Source: Lobosporangium transversale
Taxonomy: Eukaryota > Mortierellomycota > Mortierellomycetes > Mortierellales > Mortierellaceae
Assembly: GCF_002105155.1 (NCBI RefSeq)
Contig: NW_019029063.1
Coordinates: 24,825 to 88,824 of the forward strand
Reading direction: 5' to 3'
DNA length: 64,000 nt
Below, piece by piece: positions 58,753 through 64,000 of this stretch. Below the pieces are notes generated by a model, which did not search any database, was not told the origin of the DNA, and was given only the letters and a program-made list of their open reading frames with translations. How positions within the stretch are numbered: position 1 is the stretch's first letter; every line of letters starts with the position of its first letter. Position numbers and translations under genes: made by a program.

Positions 58753-59471
58753 TTTGCCTACATCTCCTTCCTCATCATCCACCAGAATTGCTGCCATCTT
58801 GCCAACCCCTTGTACCGCTAGCTCTATTAAAGTCTCTGATTCACATCTTGAATTGTTCTCTATTTGAGAACTGTTTCCAGTCGAAGATTCTGCAGTCCTT
58901 TCTCTTATATAAAGTTCTCTCACATGTGTCTCTAGGCTTTTGAGGCCATTGCTGTCAGTCTTCCTGATATAACCGTACGTAGTGTCGTTATTCATTTCTG
59001 ATGCAACTGATTCATCCCTTAACGTTGTAGCTGCTCCTTCTGAGCCGCCTGCCTGGGAGCGAATGACAACATCCAGAACGACATCTAGCTCTGCACGAAT
59101 TCGAAGCGGATTGTCACCATTGTACACGTTTTACAATGATCGAGTTAACCTTAGTCATTAAACAAATAATCAAAAAAAAAAAAAAAAAAAAAAAAAAAAC
59201 AGATAATATAGATGTGGCAAGTAATATTGAGAGTTCATTACTACTCCAAGGTCTCATCGTCTACAAGGAACAATAGCGGTACTCCTCTGTTTTCTACATG
59301 GATTGCATCCTTGTAAATGAATACAATATCATCCCAGAGGATGGTATACTCCTGTCTTTTACGGTCAAAGTGGGCTTCAATATGTTTGTTAACTGATAAT
59401 GAGAATGATGATCCATCCGAGTTGATGGAGTGAAATGCTTGAAACTTTTTCTCAGCGACTGCCATTGACAT
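57763..59471 (-). pseudogene. Sel1-repeat protein gene with in-frame stops
   Basis: Exon 1 (59245-59471) encodes a conserved N-terminal domain (KHIEAHFDRKRQEYTILWDD, then VPLLFLVDDETLE). A GTAGTA donor and TAAG acceptor join it in phase to exon 2 (57763-59149), but exon 2 reads LTRSL, then TAA, then NVYNGDNPLRIR. PLRI and LDVVLDVV belong to the same domain, so the stop is inside coding sequence. Nine 36-residue Sel1-like repeats follow (pattern AQNNLGWMYGHGNGVAQDY, then KAFEWYLKAANQG). A TGA ends the array, yet the next codons still read MIALMYQEGKGVP, a tenth repeat. Sel1 repeats are protein-interaction solenoids. A shortened product starting at the internal Met near 58990 would still carry all nine repeats, so some function could remain. 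Confidence 0.7.
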
Positions 59472-59950
59472 AACTTGAGTGATGTTGAAATCGATAGTGG
59501 AGGCGGCAGGAGTAGGGGAGTGGAAGAGAACAAAGAAGAGAAAGATGTTTGGCGAAGCTCATTTATTGAAAAGCGGCAAAATAGAGATATAACACAAATT
59601 ACAGATCATTTATTGGGTCTTCGCCAGAAAGTCGTCGAGTAAATAAATATATTTTTAAAATACTGACTGAATTGATTCGATGGCTTAATGTCTGAAGAGG
59701 AGTTATCCAATTTAATATTTTGAAATTACCTTTGTCACTTTGCCAAACAAACAAACAAACAAACATGTGATGCTGTGCAGCAGGGCATTCAGGAGGACCA
59801 ACTGCTGTGAAGGAGATACACGGTGTGTTTGTTCAAGCGTTCTCCACCTTTTGGTCTTTGCTTCATTTCTTATTTCATGTTCTATTTTACTCTGTTGGCC
59901 AATTTAATGTTTTTTGAATAAAGGCAATTAGGAAAATTTTTATTTTATCC
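59472..59950. other. Intergenic, Sel1 pseudogene / carboxypeptidase
   Basis: No gene. There is a short (CAAA)n run at about 59744-59765. Confidence 0.5.
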
Positions 59951-60592
59951 TTAGTTCCTTGATCCTCGAGAAGTACCAAAATTGTCATCATCATCATCAT
60001 CACTATCTATAATACCGCTTTCCACGACAAGTTCATGTCTATGAAGCACACATACATCAAGCGGAGATAAAAAAAAAAAATAAAAGAAAAAGAAAAAGAG
60101 GACAAAATGAGCTTGTTTTTAACTTTTCCTCTAAGTGCCACTAGAAAAAAAAAAAAATAAAGGGAACTTACAGATCATTTTCATCGAGTCGGCGACCATG
60201 GTTAGAGAAATCATTGCCACTGAGTGGAAACCATTGAACCCCATCGTGTCCACCACTAGGTTTTTTCCGATCTTGGTTCTTGCGGACAACTATAAAGACG
60301 CCCACACCAGCAATTATCAATACCAATAGCAGTGCCGCAGAGCCACTATTTGGCGAATGACAATAGTTATAATAAGAATAATAACAATAAAGGTAATATT
60401 AGCGCATAATACACTATAGGTTTGGATGTCTTACAATTATCATTCAAGAATGATTAAAAGATGCCGAAATAAGAAAAAAAAAAAAAAAAAAAAAAACTTA
60501 CTTTGCTGACATTAATGATTTCTTTGGCTGATCAATATCCACTTTTTCGCCTCCAGGTGGTGGCGGTGGCTGCTGCTGCTGCTGTTGCTGCT

Positions 60593-60637
<45 letters not shown>

Positions 60638-61287
60638 TCGACTCTGGTGCTGGTGTTGATTCTGATGGCTCTGGCTCTGATGGCTCTGATGGCTCTGGCT
60701 CTGATGGTTCTGGTTCTGATGGCTCTGGCTCTGGTGGTTCTGGCTTTGATGGTGGGAGATCTTCATCCCCATCCCCATCTCCATCTCCATCTGTACCCAG
60801 CTTCGACGAAAACGATTGTAAGCTAGTATCTAGACCCATGAACCGATTCATCATATCCAATGCTGCAAGAGGTGCGTCGTAAGGGACCATGTGGGATGCA
60901 TTAAAGAGTTTGACATAGGTCAGGTTCCTATCCTGGATCCATTCTCCAGCCAGATGACCATCCACAGTCCATGTGTTCTTGGCCGCGTCCGCTTGGAAAC
61001 CCTGGAGTCCCTGCCAGGTCATGTTAGAGATCATATATTCAGTACCAATATGATTACAGATCAAGTCTTGATCACCACTATGTATATCGAAAAAAAAATA
61101 AGATAAAATAAAATAAAAGTTAGGAATAGTTTGATCCGCATGTTGATTTAATATTATTGCATAAAAAAAAAAAAAAAAAAAAAAATGCAGATATCACGAA
61201 TAATGATCGCACTGTATCTTAAATACCTGAATAGTAACACATTGACTTTCTCCAGGATTCCAGGGAGGAGCTAAAAATGACCAATAA

Positions 61288-61321
<34 letters not shown>

Positions 61322-62551
61322 CGTTAGCCAAATCCGCAAAATCATTACAAAAAGAAGAAGAAAAATAAACAAGCATTCCTTTTTCTTTGCTCAGGATAGT
61401 TACCGTGATTGCTGGTGCAGAATTATCAAATCTCAACTGAGAGCTGACTCGAGAGCTGCACTCGGTCCATGACTGGAGAGCATCACTTGCATGTAAAGCA
61501 CTCACAACATCGCTTCGCTAGATAAATGTATTGATGAACAGATTTACAAGTTGAGAAAAGTGGGCCATACTTTCTTTGTATGGATCAAAGCATCAACCTT
61601 TTGCCTTTCTTTCTCTCTTTTTTTTTTTTTTCCTCCTCTTCCTTCCTTCCTCCTTTGATATGGCTTCTTACTGTTAGATACACGCTCATCTGAGGCAACT
61701 CTGCCGGCCACTTCAGTCCACATTCTGGAAAAGAATCTTTTAGTCGAACGTCATATTGGTTCATACATTCAGACCTAATCAGGCCAGAAAAAAGAAGGAA
61801 AGAGAAAAGGTAAAAATTAGTAATAGAAAATAATCAAATCAAACCAGGATGCTTGTAACTTCTTTTTCTTTTTCTTTTTTTTTTTTTACCCTTCTCTAGT
61901 ATGGGCCAGAATAAGAGTAACAAGGGATTCGCATTGACTCTGTGTAATCCGATCTGCTAACCGAATATCACTCAGACATTTGTCCTGTTGAGCTATCAAA
62001 TCTACCTATAATAAATAAATAAACCAACAGATAGTTCGTTCAATAATCTCTCCTCCTTTTTTTTTTTTTTTTTTTTTTTTTGGTAAGCAATGTTTAACGG
62101 ATAAAATGATTCTTACCATCATTTCTGGAGTCGCTATGTTATGATGCTCAATATACGGAATGTAGGACACGTACTATGTGAATATATAGGCAGGTAAAGA
62201 AAAAAAGGAATTGGTTAACTCTTTCATTCCTAATTTGCGTGGCATGCCCAAACCGATATTATGATTTCTTCCAATATTCTCCTATTAACTTTTTTTTCTC
62301 TCTTCTTTTCTTCCTGTTCTTCTTTTAATACCTGATGTAGAGGGTCAATCCACCCATTACCGATAGCCAAGCCTTTGAGATTATAGGGAATCTCGCCTTG
62401 TGGGACCACCGCATTATGATAAAGAATAGCTCGAGCAAAGTAAGGTATATATGTTCCAGCATAGCTCTCGCCTGCAAGATAGATCTATTGAGACATACAT
62501 ATACATATACACATGTATACAAGTAAAGGTAGCTATCGTTAGACTTTTCTC

Positions 62552-62582
<31 letters not shown>

Positions 62583-63782
62583 CTAAGGAACTATGTCAAA
62601 AAAAAAAAAAAGAAACTTACATCATCCTGGGCACGCTCTGGGAACAAAATAAAGAATTGTTTAAGGAATGCCATAAAATGGTCTGTCACCTATGTTGGTT
62701 AGAAACATATAAGAAAAAAATGTGTGGGTAAAATGTTAGAGGATGATAAACAGATCCATACAAGTGGTGCATTTCCGAAAGGATAAGAAAGAATAGGAAT
62801 AAGGAAAGGAAAGGAAAGGAAAGGAAAGGAAAGGAAAGGAAAGCGGAGGAAATACATAATATCCAATACGTGATATAGAACAAAGTGGTTGGAGCTGAAT
62901 ATCATCATGAAGCCTCACCTCGGAGAGAGTTCCAAGTAATTGATTGCTCGTGAAACTAAGTCCTGTTCCAACCGGCTGATCCACTTGTAAATTTGAATTT
63001 AAAGAAAAGAAGAGAAAATGTCGTGAGCAATAAATCATAGTTCAGCTTTTTTTTTTTTTTTTTTTTTTTTTCCTTGTTCAAAACAAAAAAGAAAAGAAAA
63101 GAAATCCCGATTCCTTACAGAAAACAACATTTGCAAACTCGTGCCATCCACCCTTATTGATTGTCAGTTTGTTGTCTACAAAACGTAATGGTCCTGATTC
63201 TAAAAAGTATCCATCTGCACTTGAACTATTGAAAGGGAGAAGGAAATGACGGAGAAGTTGTCATAAAAACAGATCAGTCATCGTCGGATCAAATTTTCTT
63301 TCAAGAAAATAATGATGGTAATAATAGTAATAATAAATGTCGCGCAGAAGTTGTAATTTTTACCATCCTGGTCCTGTTAAGATGTTGTAACCAAAAGTTT
63401 GATTATGAGGTTAAGAGGCAAAAAAAAAAAAAAAAAAAAAAGTTAACAATCGACCTTTCAATACTTGCACTCGCTACATTCCTCTTTTTTTTTTTCCTTT
63501 TTTTTTTTTTTTTCTCTACCTCCATTGAGCCAGAAGATCTAAAATATCAAAAGATCAAAAGAATAGAACAGGAAATAACGATAAGAAACATGTAAAACGC
63601 GAAATTTAGCAATACTGAAACTAAATTTACTTTTATAGTCGCTTGCTAAAGACTAATCATTCCAATATACCCCGTTCCTGAGCATCTTTTTTTTCTTTTT
63701 TTTTTACTTACAAGTTTAGAGCTATTCTGTGTGCTTTTATTGGTGACCATCCAAAAGAAGAGCTTTGATTCCTCTGCGACAT
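59951..63782 (-). CDS. KEX1: KEX1-like membrane serine carboxypeptidase (partial)
   Basis: Fifteen exons are visible on the minus strand: 63712-63782, 63520-63538, 63364-63373, 63119-63225, 62919-62983, 62621-62689, 62332-62484, 62117-62173, 61890-62005, 61672-61774, 61404-61517, 61227-61270, 60502-61077, 60172-60345, 59951-60038. They keep frame for 587 residues. The N-terminus lies beyond the window. This is peptidase family S10. [20 protein letters not shown] forms the oxyanion-hole region, Ser is in [10 protein letters not shown], Asp in [10 protein letters not shown], and His in [12 protein letters not shown] Pro/Glu-Ser/Pro and poly-Q/poly-P stalk follows, then one membrane span ([17 protein letters not shown]) and a cytoplasmic tail ending in an Asp-rich segment. 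This is the Kex1 layout. Kex1 removes C-terminal Lys/Arg from peptides after Kex2 cleavage in the late Golgi. The 19-nt and 10-nt exons are unusual. Confidence 0.92.
60594..60636. repeat. (TCTGGT)n coding microsatellite
   Basis: Hexamer repeat encoding the alternating Glu-Pro part of the carboxypeptidase stalk on the minus strand. It adjoins a CTG run that encodes poly-Gln. Confidence 0.88.
62801..62842. repeat. (AAGGA)n array in carboxypeptidase intron
   Basis: About eight units, TTTCC on the gene's sense strand, in the intron between exons 62919-62983 and 62621-62689. Confidence 0.9.
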
Positions 63783-64000
63783 CTAGTGCAATATGACTTT
63801 TTTTTTAAGAAAAAAAAAAAAAAGATAGATAATAAAAAGCATCATCAGTTAGAGTAGAGTCAAAGTCGAAGGTCAAAATCGAAGATCGAGAGAGAGAAAG
63901 AGAGAGAGAGACGCAACAAAAAAAAAAAAAAAAGGAGCCCAGTCTTCCCCCCGGACATTTTTTTTTTTTAATAAATATTTCGCAAAGACGTTTCATTTAC
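63783..64000. other. Right edge, intron of carboxypeptidase gene
   Basis: Upstream of the first visible exon I see only intron-like AT-rich sequence with A/T and GA runs. The preceding exon must end in phase 1 and lies at or beyond the window edge. Confidence 0.5.

Noticed and set aside
60503-60826. 107-codon hydrophobic plus-strand frame
   Set aside because: Antisense of the Glu-Pro/Gln stalk repeats of the carboxypeptidase.

Overview
This is a 64 kb window of nuclear DNA from an early-diverging filamentous fungus. The best guess is Mortierellomycotina or another Mucoromycota. The evidence is spliced genes with short GT-AG introns (about 60-200 nt), a fungus-specific mitochondrial fission adaptor (MDV1/CAF4 type), a KEX1-type carboxypeptidase, a F-box/LRR protein and a Sel1-repeat protein of the kind these fungi carry in large families. 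DNA polymerase delta subunit 4, which budding yeast lacks, is present. Intergenic DNA and introns are AT-rich and full of A or T runs of 15-33 bases, roughly one per kilobase.

Layout. 0-10 kb: remnant of an NADP-dependent alkenal/prostaglandin reductase gene (+), F-box/LRR protein (-), diacylglycerol/sphingosine-kinase-type lipid kinase (+), unknown multi-pass membrane protein (+), PEBP protein (-). 10-23 kb: MDV1-like WD40 protein (+), two-part glycosyltransferase with a C-terminal GT34 domain (+), secreted ferritin-like protein (-), PPOX-fold flavoprotein (+), tandem pair of alkenal reductase genes (-), of which one is intact and one is frameshifted. 23-43 kb: 14-exon HECT ubiquitin ligase (+), protein with tau/MAP2/MAP4-type microtubule-binding repeats (-), unrecognised low-complexity ORF (+), PHO80/PCL-type cyclin (+), very large 7TM-RGS receptor (-). 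45-64 kb: POLD4 (+), cytochrome P450 (-), internally deleted pogo/Tigger-like transposon with terminal inverted repeats, mitochondrial NAD-isocitrate dehydrogenase catalytic subunit (-), U3 snoRNP protein RRP9 (+), disrupted Sel1-repeat gene (-), and a KEX1-like carboxypeptidase (-) that runs off the right edge.

There is no operon or obvious pathway cluster. The genes are a mixture of housekeeping and signalling functions, arranged as divergent pairs with 0.8-3 kb between them and convergent pairs often only 200-280 bp apart. Exon structures were worked out by hand from splice sites and reading-frame continuity. Each spliced model given as a CDS keeps frame across all junctions, so splice sites should be right to within a base or two. 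They have not been checked against RNA.

The points most worth following up are: (1) the tau/MAP-like protein in a fungus; (2) the 7TM receptor whose RGS domain is split by an insert of about 440 residues; (3) a 10-nt micro-exon next to a 19-nt exon, together encoding the GGPGC motif of the carboxypeptidase; (4) the transposon remnant and the broken paralogues (reductase, Sel1), which show active gene decay; (5) the glycosyltransferase with an extra, degenerate GT31-like half.
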